Assembly (NCBI RefSeq): GCF_008039615.1
Contig: NZ_VDUZ01000017.1
Coordinates: 78,151-142,150, forward strand
DNA from: Vineibacter terrae
GTDB taxonomy: Bacteria; Pseudomonadota; Alphaproteobacteria; Reyranellales; Reyranellaceae
DNA length: 64,000 bases
Reading direction: 5' to 3'
Positions 30,203 to 39,595 of this stretch are shown piece after piece. The notes under the pieces were generated by a model. It did no database searches. It was not told the DNA's origin and worked only from the letters and a program-made list of their open reading frames with translations. The translations under genes and the position numbers were made by a program. Position 1 is the first letter of the stretch; each line of letters opens with the position of its first letter.

Positions 30203-31000
30203 ATGCTCCTCGGTCTGCCTTATCTCGATGCCTTCCTGCTGTTTGGCGCCGGCCTGCTGGCGGCGGCCGCGAATGCCATCGCCGGCGGCGGCACGTTCCT
30301 GACATTCCCGGCCTTTCTCGCCACCGGCGTGCCGGCCGTGACCGCCAACGCCTCCAACGCAGTGGCGATCTGGCCTGGCCGGCTTCTGGTGATCGCGGCC
30401 TATCGGCGCGAGCTGGCGCGCCAGGCCGACCGGGCGCTGCGGACCGGCGCCATCTGCATCGCCGGCGGCATCACCGGCGCCTGGGCGCTGCTGCAGTCGA
30501 GCGACCAGGCATTCCTGCGCACCGTGCCATGGCTGCTCTTGATCGCTACGTTGCTGCTGCTGTTCGACCGGCCGATCCAGCGGCTCGTCGGGATCGGCAC
30601 GCCGGGCAGCCGGCCCTCTCCAGCCTGGCGGGCGACGCTGACGGTGGCGCTGTTCCTGTGCGCTGCCTATGGTGGCTTCTTCGGTGGCGGCCTGGGTGTG
30701 ATCCTGATGCCGCTGCTGTCGCTGTCAGGCGTGCGCGACATCCAGGAGCTGAACGCGCTCAAGAACCTCCTGGTGACGCTGATCGCCGGCGTGGCCGTGA
30801 CACTGTTCGTGATCTCCGGCGCGGTGTCCTGGCCCGGCACCCTGGTCATGATGGCTGGTGGCGTGATCGGCGGCTATTGCGGCGGCGCCGTTGCGCGGCA
30901 TGTGCCGGCGCCGGCCCTGCGCGCCGTCGTGATCTTTTCCGGCTTTGCGCTCGCGGCGTACTACTTCTGGAATATCTACCTGCGCCCGGCGGCAGGCTGA
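30203..31000 (+). CDS. TauE/SafE family anion exporter
   Basis: A 265-aa inner-membrane protein with about eight helices, again TauE/SafE family. The first repeat has ANAIAGGGTFLTFPAFLATG and ASNAVAIWPG; the second has YGGFFGGGLGVILMPLLSL and LNALKNLL. Both are the paired conserved loops of the family. It is less similar to the 18.8-kb copy than two recent duplicates would be. It is divergent from the PanE-like gene; the penicillin-acylase gene follows 118 bases downstream. The transported anion is unknown. Confidence 0.85.
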   Translation: MLLGLPYLDAFLLFGAGLLAAAANAIAGGGTFLTFPAFLATGVPAVTANASNAVAIWPGRLLVIAAYRRELARQADRALRTGAICIAGGITGAWALLQSSDQAFLRTVPWLLLIATLLLLFDRPIQRLVGIGTPGSRPSPAWRATLTVALFLCAAYGGFFGGGLGVILMPLLSLSGVRDIQELNALKNLLVTLIAGVAVTLFVISGAVSWPGTLVMMAGGVIGGYCGGAVARHVPAPALRAVVIFSGFALAAYYFWNIYLRPAAG

Positions 31001-31118
31001 CGCGGCGATTGCGCTTGGCCACCGCCTGTGGCTAAGACAGCCAGCCGGAGAGGAGCTGCATGGGCGCGTTCATCGTCGAGTCATATTCCCGGAGCATGCA
31101 AGCCGAGCGGTCCGGCGC

Positions 31119-33545
31119 ATGAGGGCGCTGGCAGCGATAGCCCGGGTCGGCGGCCGCCTGCTGGTCGGGCTGGTCGTGTTCGTGCTCACCCTGGCGACCG
31201 GCCTCTATTTCCATCTGCGCACGTCATTGCCCGACTATGCCGGCACGGTGCGGATCGCCGGGCCGCAGGCTCCGGTCGACATCGTGCGCGATCGCAACGC
31301 GATCCCGCATATTTTCGCAGGCTCGCTGGAAGATGCGATGTTCGGGCTGGGCTACGTTCACGCCCAGGACCGGCTGTGGCAGATGGAGATGATGCGCCGC
31401 GCCGCCGCAGGCCGGCTGTCGGAAGTGCTGCCGCCGGCGATCATTGGCACGGGCGTGCTGGACGTCGACCGCACCATGCGGGCGCTCGGGGTCTACCGGC
31501 GCGCCCAGGACAGCCTGGGCGCGCTTGCGCCGCGCACACGCAAGATGCTCGAGGCCTATTCGGCCGGCGTCAACGCCCACATCACCACCCACAAAGGGTC
31601 GTTCGGCCCGGAATTCACGCTCCTGCAGGTGACGCCCGAGCTGTGGCAGCCGGCCGACTCCCTGGTCTGGGGCAAGCTGATGGCGCTCAGCCTCGACGGC
31701 AACTGGCGGGCCGAGCTGCTGCGCGCGCGCCTGGCCAAGAAGCTGGGCGAGCCGCGCATGCTCCAGATGTTCCCGCAGCTGGGCGATGACCGCGAGTCGA
31801 CCCTCTCGATCCTGGGCGATGCGCTGCTGAAGCTGCCGCTGGACCGCCTCTACCGCGCCACGAACAACGACCTCACGCGCAAGCGCGAGGCGTCCAACGA
31901 ATGGGTGGTCGCCGGCAGCCACACCAGCAGCGGCAAGCCGTTGCTGGCCAACGATCCGCATCTCGGGCTGAGCGCGCCCGGCACGTGGTACCTGGCGCGG
32001 CTGGTCGGGCCCGATTTCGATATCCGCGGCGCCACGTCACCCGGTTCGCCCGCTGTCGTGCTGGGCCACAACGGGCACATCGCCTGGGGCTTCACCACCA
32101 CCAACCTCGACAGCCAGGATCTGTTCGTCGAGCGCATCGATCCGGGCGATCCCGGCAAGTACGTCACGCCTGACGGCAGCCGGCCGTTCGGCGCCCGCGA
32201 GGAATACATCAACGTGCGCTTTGGCGAGCAGGTCAAGATCCGCCTGCGCACGACCCGGCACGGCCCCGTGATATCCGACGTGCTCGATCCCAAGGGAACG
32301 GAAGTCGAAAGCGGTCACGTGCTGGCGCTGTCGGCGACGGCCCTCGACCCGGCCGACACTTCGGCCGAGGGGTTCCTGGAGCTGGGCCTGGCGCGCGACT
32401 GGGAGCAGTTCCTGGCCGCGACGCGCAAGATCGTCTCGCCGATGCAGAACATGGTCTACGCCGACACGGCGGGCAATATCGGCCTCATCTCGCCGGCGCG
32501 GGTTCCGATCCGACGCAAGGGCGACGGCTTCATGCCGGTGCCGGGCTGGACCGGCGAGTACGACTGGGCCGGGTTCGTGCCGTTCGAGGAGCTGCCCCGC
32601 GCCTACAATCCCCCGGGCGGCATCATCGTGAACGCCAACGCCCGGCTGGTGCCCGGCAACTACCGGCACTTCATCAGCCGCGAATGGGCCGAGCCCTACC
32701 GCCAGCGGCGCGCCAACGCCCTGCTGTCGGGTGCCGGCCAGCATGCCGTGGGCAGCATGATCGCGCTGCAGGAGGACATCCTTTCGCCTGACACGGCCGA
32801 CACGCTGCCGCCCCTGCTCGCCCTGCAGCCGCGCGATCCGCGCCAGGCCCAGGCCATCGACCTGCTGCGGCACTGGAACCGGCGCATGATCGCCGACCGC
32901 CCGGAGCCGCTGATCTACGCCGCCTGGCTGCGCAACCTGCAGCGCACGCTCTATGCCGACGAGCTGGGCGAGGAGCTGTTCCGGGAATACGCATCGCCCA
33001 ACGTCGCCTTCCTGGTCACCATCTTGCGGGACCATCCGGAATGGTGCGACGACGTGCGCACGCCGAAGGCCGAAACCTGCGCGGAGGCCATGTCGACGGC
33101 GCTCGACGCGGCCCTGAACGAGCTGCAGACGCGCTACGGGCCCGCGATGGAAGCCTGGCGCTGGGGCGATGCCCATCCCGCAGCGCATCGTCACGCGTTG
33201 TTCGATAGCGTTCCGTTGCTGCGCGACGTGGCCTCGATCCGCTTCCCCGCCGATGGCGGCATGCACACGCTGAACCGGGCGACACCGTCCTTCCGCGACC
33301 GGCGCGAGCCCTATGCTGCCGTGCACGGTGCCGGCCTGCGCGCCATCTACGATTTCGACGACCTCGACAACAGCCGCTTCGCGATCCCGCTGGGCCAGTC
33401 GGGCAACTTCCTCTCGCCGTGGTACGCCAACTTCGTGACCGGCTGGCGGGCGTTCGACTATCTGCGTATCGGCGGCTACCGCTTCCGGCTCCAGCGCGAG
33501 GGCATCGGCACGATCAGCCTGCTGCCGGTGCCGCCGGCGAAGTGA
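31119..33545 (+). CDS. Penicillin acylase family protein (Ntn hydrolase)
   Basis: An 808-aa periplasmic or membrane-anchored amidase of the penicillin G acylase/AHL acylase family. The start is ATG 31119; residues 12-32 (GRLLVGLVVFVLTLATGLYF) form an anchor or signal. The alpha part opens VRIAGPQAPVDIVRDRNAIP and has the AMFGLGYVHAQDRLWQME box. The autocatalytic nucleophile is Ser259 in REASNEWVVAGSHTSSGKP; maturation before this Ser would give an alpha chain with spacer and a beta chain of about 550 residues. GFTTTNLDSQDLFVERI and ANARLVPGNY are family features. The substrate may be an N-acyl homoserine lactone or another acyl amide. The last 32 bases overlap the convergent gene. Confidence 0.9.
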   Translation: MRALAAIARVGGRLLVGLVVFVLTLATGLYFHLRTSLPDYAGTVRIAGPQAPVDIVRDRNAIPHIFAGSLEDAMFGLGYVHAQDRLWQMEMMRRAAAGRLSEVLPPAIIGTGVLDVDRTMRALGVYRRAQDSLGALAPRTRKMLEAYSAGVNAHITTHKGSFGPEFTLLQVTPELWQPADSLVWGKLMALSLDGNWRAELLRARLAKKLGEPRMLQMFPQLGDDRESTLSILGDALLKLPLDRLYRATNNDLTRKREASNEWVVAGSHTSSGKPLLANDPHLGLSAPGTWYLARLVGPDFDIRGATSPGSPAVVLGHNGHIAWGFTTTNLDSQDLFVERIDPGDPGKYVTPDGSRPFGAREEYINVRFGEQVKIRLRTTRHGPVISDVLDPKGTEVESGHVLALSATALDPADTSAEGFLELGLARDWEQFLAATRKIVSPMQNMVYADTAGNIGLISPARVPIRRKGDGFMPVPGWTGEYDWAGFVPFEELPRAYNPPGGIIVNANARLVPGNYRHFISREWAEPYRQRRANALLSGAGQHAVGSMIALQEDILSPDTADTLPPLLALQPRDPRQAQAIDLLRHWNRRMIADRPEPLIYAAWLRNLQRTLYADELGEELFREYASPNVAFLVTILRDHPEWCDDVRTPKAETCAEAMSTALDAALNELQTRYGPAMEAWRWGDAHPAAHRHALFDSVPLLRDVASIRFPADGGMHTLNRATPSFRDRREPYAAVHGAGLRAIYDFDDLDNSRFAIPLGQSGNFLSPWYANFVTGWRAFDYLRIGGYRFRLQREGIGTISLLPVPPAK

Positions 33546-35223
33546 CATCGTCGGCCGGCGCCAGCCAGCCGCGATAGTGCACCAGCCGGCCCAGCACGGG
33601 CAGTCCGATCGACACGTCGAAGCGAAAGCGGCCAGCGCTGTCGACCCGTTCGCAGGCGGCGATGCGTGGCCACAGGAACCGCGGCAACGTCAGCCCCAGC
33701 ACACGCCCGCTCTCCAGCCGCAGGTCGATGCCCTGTGGCGACACCATCGCCCGCATCGCGAAGGCGACTGCGCCGAAACGCTCGACGATCAGGCCCTGCT
33801 CGCGGCCGGTGCCAGCGTATTGCAGCGAGCGGAACGTATGGCAGCCAAAGGTGCGGCGCCAGGTCTCGACCCCGTCGCGGACATCGAACGCGACCGTCAC
33901 CGGCACATCCGTGGCCGTAGCCGGAAAGCCGAACAGGCGTGCCGCAGCCCGCGCCAGAAGCCCCTGCACGCCGCCGACCTCGGCGCGCCCCTGCCACACC
34001 GCGCCGGCCGATACGTCGTGCAGGCGCCGGATGCTCGCCGGGAGGCTGTCATAGGCCGCCCCGATGCTTTGCACGTAGAGTGGCTGGGCCAGCTCGCAGG
34101 CCCACCGCACCGCAAGGCCCTCGGCTTCGGCCAGCACCTCGTCCATGGCCAGCAGACCGACACACGGCATGGCGCCGCGCGCCGTCACGGCGCCACGGGC
34201 CAGCTTGCGCGCCAAGGCCACCGAGGCCAGCGCCGGAATCCACGGGCCATCGCCGGCCTCGGCCAGCAGCCGCCAGCGGCACGTGACCGCCCGGCCGGCG
34301 GCATCGCGGCCGGCAACGTCGAGCAGCATCCCGCCACGATCGGAACCCAGCCGACGCACCCGGTCGGCAAGCCAACGCAACGCATCCGTGAACGGCACAA
34401 GCGAGGAGAGCCACCTCCAGCGCACCGACCACGACAGCAGCCACAGGCCGACATGCAGCAGCGACAGCTCCAGGCCGGCATGAAAGGCGACGCGCCCGCG
34501 CACGGCGTAGCGCTCGGGAAACAGCGTCAGGTCGGGCACGTCGCATAGCGCGAACCTGCGTGGTCCCAGACTCGGGCCGTCCGGCAACGCCAGGACACGG
34601 CGATGCAGGTCCTGCCAGCCGATGCCGGTGGTCCAAGCACCGTCCCGCCACAACCGCACCGGCCGGCCGACATAGCTGAGGATCGCGGCGATCGTCGCCC
34701 GCCCCCGCGGCGCCCGGTTGCCCGGGGTGATCGCGATGTCGATGGCATCGATGCGCGACAGTCCGCTGGCGACGTGCTCGATGACCGCGGCCGACAGGGC
34801 CGGTACGGAGCTGGCGCCGCTCGCGACCAGCACCCCGGCGGCACGGGCGGCGTCATCGAGCGTTCCTATGCCGCAGACAAATCCGCGCGCATCCGCGAGG
34901 TCGATATAGTGGATGCCGGCTTCGATGCAGGCCTCGGCGACCCGATAGTCCGCTCCCTGGAAGGGCCCGGCTGTGTGGATGACGGCGTCCGGTCGCAGGC
35001 GCGCCAGATCACCGGGCCAAGTCGACGCGGCGAGGTCGAGGGTTGCCGCGGTGATGCGCTCGCCGCCATCTTGCGCACGCAGCGTCGCGGCGAGCGCCTG
35101 TGCCGGCTCCAGGCGGCGGGCGGCGATGACCACGTCGACGCTGGGATCGCGCGCCAGCAAACGGCAGACGCGCTCGCCGAACGCGCCGGTGCCGCCAATG
35201 ACCACCACGCGGAACGCAGCCAC
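33514..35223 (-). CDS. Saccharopine-dehydrogenase-like NAD(P)-binding protein fused to DUF4166
   Basis: A 569-aa two-part protein starting at GTG 35223. Residues 1-360 form a Rossmann dehydrogenase of the saccharopine dehydrogenase type: VVVIGGTGAFGERVCRLLAR, then AVIHTAGPFQGADYRVAEAC and HYIDLADARGFVCGI. Residues about 385-555 match DUF4166 in layout (LPASIRRLHDVSAGAVWQGR through PVLGRLVHYRGWL). The central LHVGLWLLSWSVRWRWL segment is hydrophobic and may touch the membrane. The fusion is a known architecture in proteobacteria without an assigned reaction. It converges on and overlaps the acylase gene by 32 bases. Confidence 0.75.
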   Translation of the reverse strand: MAAFRVVVIGGTGAFGERVCRLLARDPSVDVVIAARRLEPAQALAATLRAQDGGERITAATLDLAASTWPGDLARLRPDAVIHTAGPFQGADYRVAEACIEAGIHYIDLADARGFVCGIGTLDDAARAAGVLVASGASSVPALSAAVIEHVASGLSRIDAIDIAITPGNRAPRGRATIAAILSYVGRPVRLWRDGAWTTGIGWQDLHRRVLALPDGPSLGPRRFALCDVPDLTLFPERYAVRGRVAFHAGLELSLLHVGLWLLSWSVRWRWLSSLVPFTDALRWLADRVRRLGSDRGGMLLDVAGRDAAGRAVTCRWRLLAEAGDGPWIPALASVALARKLARGAVTARGAMPCVGLLAMDEVLAEAEGLAVRWACELAQPLYVQSIGAAYDSLPASIRRLHDVSAGAVWQGRAEVGGVQGLLARAAARLFGFPATATDVPVTVAFDVRDGVETWRRTFGCHTFRSLQYAGTGREQGLIVERFGAVAFAMRAMVSPQGIDLRLESGRVLGLTLPRFLWPRIAACERVDSAGRFRFDVSIGLPVLGRLVHYRGWLAPADDVTSPAAPAAG

Positions 35224-35229
35224 TGCCGG

Positions 35230-35334
35230 TCAGCCGAGATCGCAGACGCCGTCGAACAGGATCACGGAGCCACCGGCCGGCAGGATGACCCGCACGGGCT
35301 GGCCAGCCACCGGTACCGGGCGCGCAGTGCCCAT
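35230..35334 (-). pseudogene. Short ORF resembling the start of a DCC-family thiol-disulfide oxidoreductase
   Basis: A 34-codon frame (MGTARPVPVAGQPVRVILPA, then GGSVILFDGVCDLG) stops 4 bases before the DUF4166 gene's GTG. ILFDGVCDL is very close to the opening of DCC proteins (FDGVCxLC), but the frame ends where the second Cys should be. The open frame also extends further upstream. It may be a truncated remnant of a DCC gene or chance similarity. Confidence 0.25.
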
Positions 35335-35505
35335 GACCTCTCCATCGCGTTCCCATGCAGTCTTGGGGAATCCCGGCCAGCCGGCCAGCCGCCACTTCGC
35401 CGCATGGCGGTCCACACGGGACTCGCCGACCGGGCAGGCAGTGGGTACAGTTTCCCTGGCGGCCGGCGGTCGGCTGCCTGCCTCGGCGGGACGGTACGGC
35501 AATCG

Positions 35506-36252
35506 ATGTTCATCCGGCAGACCACGGCTCCACTGCGCTTCTTTCGCACGACACCGGCGCTGCGCTGCCCCTACCTGCCCAACCGCTTCGAGACCAAGCT
35601 GGTGACCGAGCTGGGCGGCCCCGATGCCCTGGACCTGCACGACCAGCTCACCGATGCCGGCTTCCGGCGCTCGCACCACTATGTCTACAAGCCACTCTGC
35701 GGCACCTGCCGGGCCTGCGTGCCGGTGCGCATTCCGGTCGCCACGTTCACGCCGAGCCGCTCGCAGCGCCGCACCTGGCGGGCCAACCAGGCGGTCTGCG
35801 GCGCCGTCGTGCCGCCCATGGCGACCAGCGAGCAGTTCTCCCTGTTCTCGCGCTACGTTGCCGCGCGCCATGGCGACGGCGACATGGCCGAGATGGATTT
35901 CGACGACTACCGCGCGATGATCGAGGAGAGCCCGGTCGATACCCACCTCGTCGAGCTGCGCGAGGACGGGCGGCTGGTCGCGGCCTGCCTCACGGACTGG
36001 CTGGGCAACGGCATCTCGGCGGTCTACAGCTTCTTCGAGGCGCGCCTGCGACGCCGGGCGCTGGGCGTGCAGATCGTGCTGTGGCTGGTCGAGGAGGCCA
36101 AGCGCCGCGGCCTGCCCTATGTCTATCTCGGCTACTGGATCGAGGGCTCGGGCAAGATGGCCTACAAGGCCCTCTACCAGCCCCTGGAGGCGCTGGGCGC
36201 CGCCGGCTGGGAGCCGTTCGATCCGGGCAGCGCCGAGCCTTGTGATCCGTAG
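35506..36252 (+). CDS. bpt: Aspartate/glutamate leucyltransferase (aminoacyl-tRNA-protein transferase)
   Basis: A 248-aa aminoacyl-tRNA-protein transferase that adds Leu (Bpt) or Arg (Ate1) to N-terminal Asp/Glu of proteins, marking them for ClpAP via ClpS (N-degron pathway). The start is ATG 35506 (MFIRQTTAPLRFFRTTPALR). N-domain features are CPYLPNRFETKLVTEL and the Cys cluster CGTCRACVPVR (Cys65, 68, 71). The C-domain carries DTHLVELREDGRLVAACLTD, SAVYSFFEARLRRRALG and YVYLGYWIEGSGKMAYKALY. Length and spacing match bacterial Bpt. Confidence 0.92.
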   Translation: MFIRQTTAPLRFFRTTPALRCPYLPNRFETKLVTELGGPDALDLHDQLTDAGFRRSHHYVYKPLCGTCRACVPVRIPVATFTPSRSQRRTWRANQAVCGAVVPPMATSEQFSLFSRYVAARHGDGDMAEMDFDDYRAMIEESPVDTHLVELREDGRLVAACLTDWLGNGISAVYSFFEARLRRRALGVQIVLWLVEEAKRRGLPYVYLGYWIEGSGKMAYKALYQPLEALGAAGWEPFDPGSAEPCDP

Positions 36253-36360
36253 CTGGCGTCCAGCGCCCTGCTGGCGCGCGGCCGGCGCGACATCGCCGGG
36301 CGCGAGATCTGCAGCCAGCTCCTGTCTGGCGTTCAAGGGTCAGGCTTTCGGAGAACGACC

Positions 36361-37179
36361 TCACCCCATCGCGCCGACGCCCAGCAGCGCCAGGGCGACG
36401 GTGCCCAGCGCGATGCGGTACCAAGCGAAGGGGGCGAAGCCGTAGCGGCTAATGAAGGCGATCAGCCGCGACACGACGGCCATGGCGGCGATCAAGGCGG
36501 CGGTGAAGCCGATCACGATCAGCAGGATGCCGTCGGTGTCGGCGCCCAGGGTCGACCAGTTCTTGAAGACGTCGTAGACCGTGGCGCCCAGCATCGTCGG
36601 CATGGCGAGGAAGAACGAGAACTCGGCCGAGGTCGGCCGGTCGACGCCGAACATGCGCGCGCCCATGATGGTGGCGCCCGAGCGCGAGATGCCGGGGATC
36701 ATGGCCACGGTCTGGCAGAAGCCGATGCCCAGCGCGGTCTTCCAGCTCAACCCGTCGACGGTCTTGATCGCCGGCCGCGGCGCGATGCGCTCGATCAGCA
36801 GGATGACGAAGCCGCCCACGACCAGGGACGTGGCCACGACCCACGGGTTGAACAGCACCGACTTGATCAGCCCGTGCGCCAGCGCCCCGATCACGGCCGC
36901 CGGCAGGAAGGCGACCAGCACATTGATCGCGAAGCGCGTCGCCACCGGATCGCGGAACAATCCGGCCAGCGTCACCCAGATCCTGGCGCGGTAGAGCCAG
37001 CATATGGCCAGGATGGCGCCGAGCTGGATCACGATCTCGAACACGCGCCCCTTGGGCCCCTCGAAGCCCAGCACCGCCTCCATCAGGATCAGGTGGCCGG
37101 TGGAGGACACCGGGATGAACTCGGTCAGCCCCTCCACCACACCCAGCAGCAGGGCCTTGAGCGCGACGATCACATCCAT
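36361..37179 (-). CDS. uppP: Undecaprenyl-diphosphate phosphatase
   Basis: Inner-membrane phosphatase that recycles undecaprenyl pyrophosphate to the monophosphate carrier for peptidoglycan and O-antigen synthesis; its loss or excess changes bacitracin sensitivity. The 272-aa product starts MDVIVALKALLLGVVEGLTE. The two active-site motifs are EGLTEFIPVSSTGHL (residues 16-30) and the PGISRSGAT motif (162-170). About eight membrane helices are visible. The start is ATG 37179; a dispersed repeat lies directly upstream, between it and parC. Confidence 0.96.
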   Translation of the reverse strand: MDVIVALKALLLGVVEGLTEFIPVSSTGHLILMEAVLGFEGPKGRVFEIVIQLGAILAICWLYRARIWVTLAGLFRDPVATRFAINVLVAFLPAAVIGALAHGLIKSVLFNPWVVATSLVVGGFVILLIERIAPRPAIKTVDGLSWKTALGIGFCQTVAMIPGISRSGATIMGARMFGVDRPTSAEFSFFLAMPTMLGATVYDVFKNWSTLGADTDGILLIVIGFTAALIAAMAVVSRLIAFISRYGFAPFAWYRIALGTVALALLGVGAMG

Positions 37180-37196
37180 GCGGACCTCATATGCGT

Positions 37197-37320
37197 CCTC
37201 CCCACGTCAGTGGGGAGGTGCCCTGAAGGGGTGGAGGGGAGCCGACGCGGTCTCAGGAACAGAGACTCCGTGGGTTCCCCCTCCGGCCTTCGGCCACCTC
37301 CCCCACTACGTGAGGGAGAG
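37197..37320. repeat. Dispersed palindromic repeat, family A copy 1
   Basis: About 124 bases fill the gap between the parC stop and the uppP start. The left end is CTCCCCACGTCAGTGGGGAG (8-bp stem); the right end is CACCTCCCCCACTACGTGAG. The core (GACGCGGTCTC ... CGTGGGTTCCCCCTCC) is shared with the copy at 60850-60978, differing by scattered substitutions. The palindromic ends and intergenic placement are like REP/MITE-type elements. No coding capacity. Confidence 0.75.
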
Positions 37321-37322
37321 AG

Positions 37323-39572
37323 TCATCCGAACTTGACGGCCCGGGGCGAGCCGGTCGGCGGCAGGCGGCCGGCCTGGGCACGCTCGCCGATCCACTCCTT
37401 CAGGTCGGCCTTGGTCTTGGTGCGGCCGGCCCATTGCAGGCCCTGTGCCAGCACGAACGCCTTGGCATCGGAGAGGCCGCCATCCTTGTGCTTCTGCAGG
37501 ATCACGCCGCGGCCGCGCGCCATTTCCGGCACATCGCCGATAGGGAACACCAGCAGCTTGCGGTTCTCGCCGATGGCGGCGACGTGGTCGGCGCCATCGG
37601 GCACGATGCTGCAGGTGACCGCCTCCTCGCCCTCGCCCAGGTTCAGCACCTGCTTGCCGGCCTTGGTCTGCGCCACGACCTCGTCCTCGGCGACGATGAA
37701 GCCGCGGCCCTCGTAGCCCGCCACCAGGAACCTGCGGCCGCCCTTGAGCACCAGCAGGTCGACGATGTCCTGCTCGTTGCCCAGGTCGATCATCAGTCGG
37801 ATCGGCTCGCCATGGCCACGGGCGCTGGGCAGGCGGTCGATGCCGATGGTGTAGAAGCGGCCGTTGGTGCCGAACACCAGCAGCTTGTCGGTCGACATCG
37901 CATGCAGGGCAAACTTCTCGCGATCGCCTTCCTTGTACTTCAGGTCGGCGATGCCGCCCGGTTCCAGGTGGCCCTTGGCGGCGCGGATCCAGCCCTTCTC
38001 CGAGCAGACCACCGTCACCGGCTCCTTCTCGATGAAGGCGTCGATCGGCATCTCGACCGGCGGCGGCGCATCGGCGATCTCGGTGCGGCGGCGGCCCTTC
38101 TCGGTCCTGGGGCCGTAGCTCTTGCGCAGCTCCTGGATGTCGGCGGCAATCGACTGCCACTGCTTCTTGTCGTCGGCCAGCAGCGCCTTGAGGTCCTTGC
38201 GCTCCTGCGAGAGCCCCTTGTGCTCCTTCTTGATCTCGATCTCTTCCAGGCGGCGCAAGGCGCGCAGCCGCATGTTGAGGATCGATTCGGCCTGCAGGTC
38301 GGTGAGGCCGAACCGCCGCATCATCACGGCCTTGGGCTCGTCCTCGTTGCGGATGATCGCGATCACCTCGTCGATGTTGAGGTAGGCGATCAGGTAGCCG
38401 TCGAGGATCTCCAGCCGGCGCTCGATCTCGGCCAGGCGGTGGCGCGAGCGGCGCTGCAGCACCACCTGCCGGTGATCGAGCCAAGCCTGCAGGGCCTGGC
38501 GCAGGTCCATCACCCGCGGCACCTGGTCGGCGTCGAGCACGTTGAGATTCAGCGGGAAGCGGATCTCGAGGTCGGTGAGCTTGAAGAGCTGCTCCATCAG
38601 CAGCTCGGCCGGCACGTTGCCGGTCTTGGGCTCGAGCACGAGGCGCACGTCGTCGGCCGACTCGTCGCGCACGTCCTCGAGCATCGGCAGCTTCTTGGCG
38701 TTGATCAGCTCGGCGATCTTCTCGACCAGCTTCGCCTTGGGCACCTGGTAGGGCACCTCGGTGACCACGATCCGGTACTGGCCGCGCGGCAGCGGCTCCT
38801 TCTGCCACTTGGCGCGCACGCGGAAGGCGCCGCGGCCGGTCCTGTAGGCCTCGAGCACCTGCTCCCGCGGCTCGACCAGCACGCCGCCGGTCGGGAAATC
38901 GGGCCCCGGGATGTGCTCGACCAGGGTCTCGATGCGCGCGCTGGGCGCCTTGATCAGGTGCAGCAGCGCATCGCACAGCTCGCCGACATTGTGCGGCGGG
39001 ATCGAGGTGGCCATGCCCACCGCGATGCCGGCGGCGCCGTTGGCCAGCAGGTTCGGGAAGGCCGCCGGCAGCACCACCGGCTCGCGCTCGGCGCCGTCGA
39101 AATTGGGCCGGAAGTCGACCGCGTCCTCGTCGATGCCGGCCAGCAGCGCCTGCGCCACCTCGGTCAGCCGCGCCTCGGTGTAGCGCATGGCCGCGGCGTT
39201 ATCGCCGTCGATGTTGCCGAAGTTGCCCTGCCCGTCGACCAGGGGATACCGGGTGGCGAAATCCTGCGCCAGGCGCACCAGCGCGTCGTAGATCGACTGG
39301 TCGCCGTGCGGGTGCAGCTTGCCCATGGTGTCGCCCACGACGCGGGCGCTCTTCTTGAAGGCGCCGGCCGGGTCGAGCCGCAGCTCCTGCATGATGTAGA
39401 GCAGCCGCCGGTGCACCGGCTTCAGGCCGTCGCGCACGTCAGGCAGCGAGCGGGCCATGATGGTGCTGAGCGCATAGGACAGGTAGCGCTCGGAGAGCGC
39501 CGATCCCAGCGCGACGGTGCGGATGGGCGCCGGCGGTGGTGGCGGCGCAGCGGAAGAGGTCTGTTTTGCCAT
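37323..39572 (-). CDS. parC: DNA topoisomerase IV subunit A
   Basis: Breakage-rejoining subunit of topoisomerase IV, which decatenates daughter chromosomes with ParE. The 749-aa protein starts at ATG 39572 ([20 protein letters not shown]). The catalytic Tyr131 lies in [15 protein letters not shown]. The quinolone region is [20 protein letters not shown], with Gln92 and Asp96 in place of the Ser80 and Glu84 of E. coli ParC. The C-terminal beta-pinwheel blades are shorter than in GyrA, and no GyrA-box is apparent, which supports ParC over GyrA. It follows recO by 23 bases. Confidence 0.95.
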   Translation of the reverse strand: MAKQTSSAAPPPPPAPIRTVALGSALSERYLSYALSTIMARSLPDVRDGLKPVHRRLLYIMQELRLDPAGAFKKSARVVGDTMGKLHPHGDQSIYDALVRLAQDFATRYPLVDGQGNFGNIDGDNAAAMRYTEARLTEVAQALLAGIDEDAVDFRPNFDGAEREPVVLPAAFPNLLANGAAGIAVGMATSIPPHNVGELCDALLHLIKAPSARIETLVEHIPGPDFPTGGVLVEPREQVLEAYRTGRGAFRVRAKWQKEPLPRGQYRIVVTEVPYQVPKAKLVEKIAELINAKKLPMLEDVRDESADDVRLVLEPKTGNVPAELLMEQLFKLTDLEIRFPLNLNVLDADQVPRVMDLRQALQAWLDHRQVVLQRRSRHRLAEIERRLEILDGYLIAYLNIDEVIAIIRNEDEPKAVMMRRFGLTDLQAESILNMRLRALRRLEEIEIKKEHKGLSQERKDLKALLADDKKQWQSIAADIQELRKSYGPRTEKGRRRTEIADAPPPVEMPIDAFIEKEPVTVVCSEKGWIRAAKGHLEPGGIADLKYKEGDREKFALHAMSTDKLLVFGTNGRFYTIGIDRLPSARGHGEPIRLMIDLGNEQDIVDLLVLKGGRRFLVAGYEGRGFIVAEDEVVAQTKAGKQVLNLGEGEEAVTCSIVPDGADHVAAIGENRKLLVFPIGDVPEMARGRGVILQKHKDGGLSDAKAFVLAQGLQWAGRTKTKADLKEWIGERAQAGRLPPTGSPRAVKFG

Positions 39573-39595
39573 AGATCGAGGGGTCTGCGGCCGCA

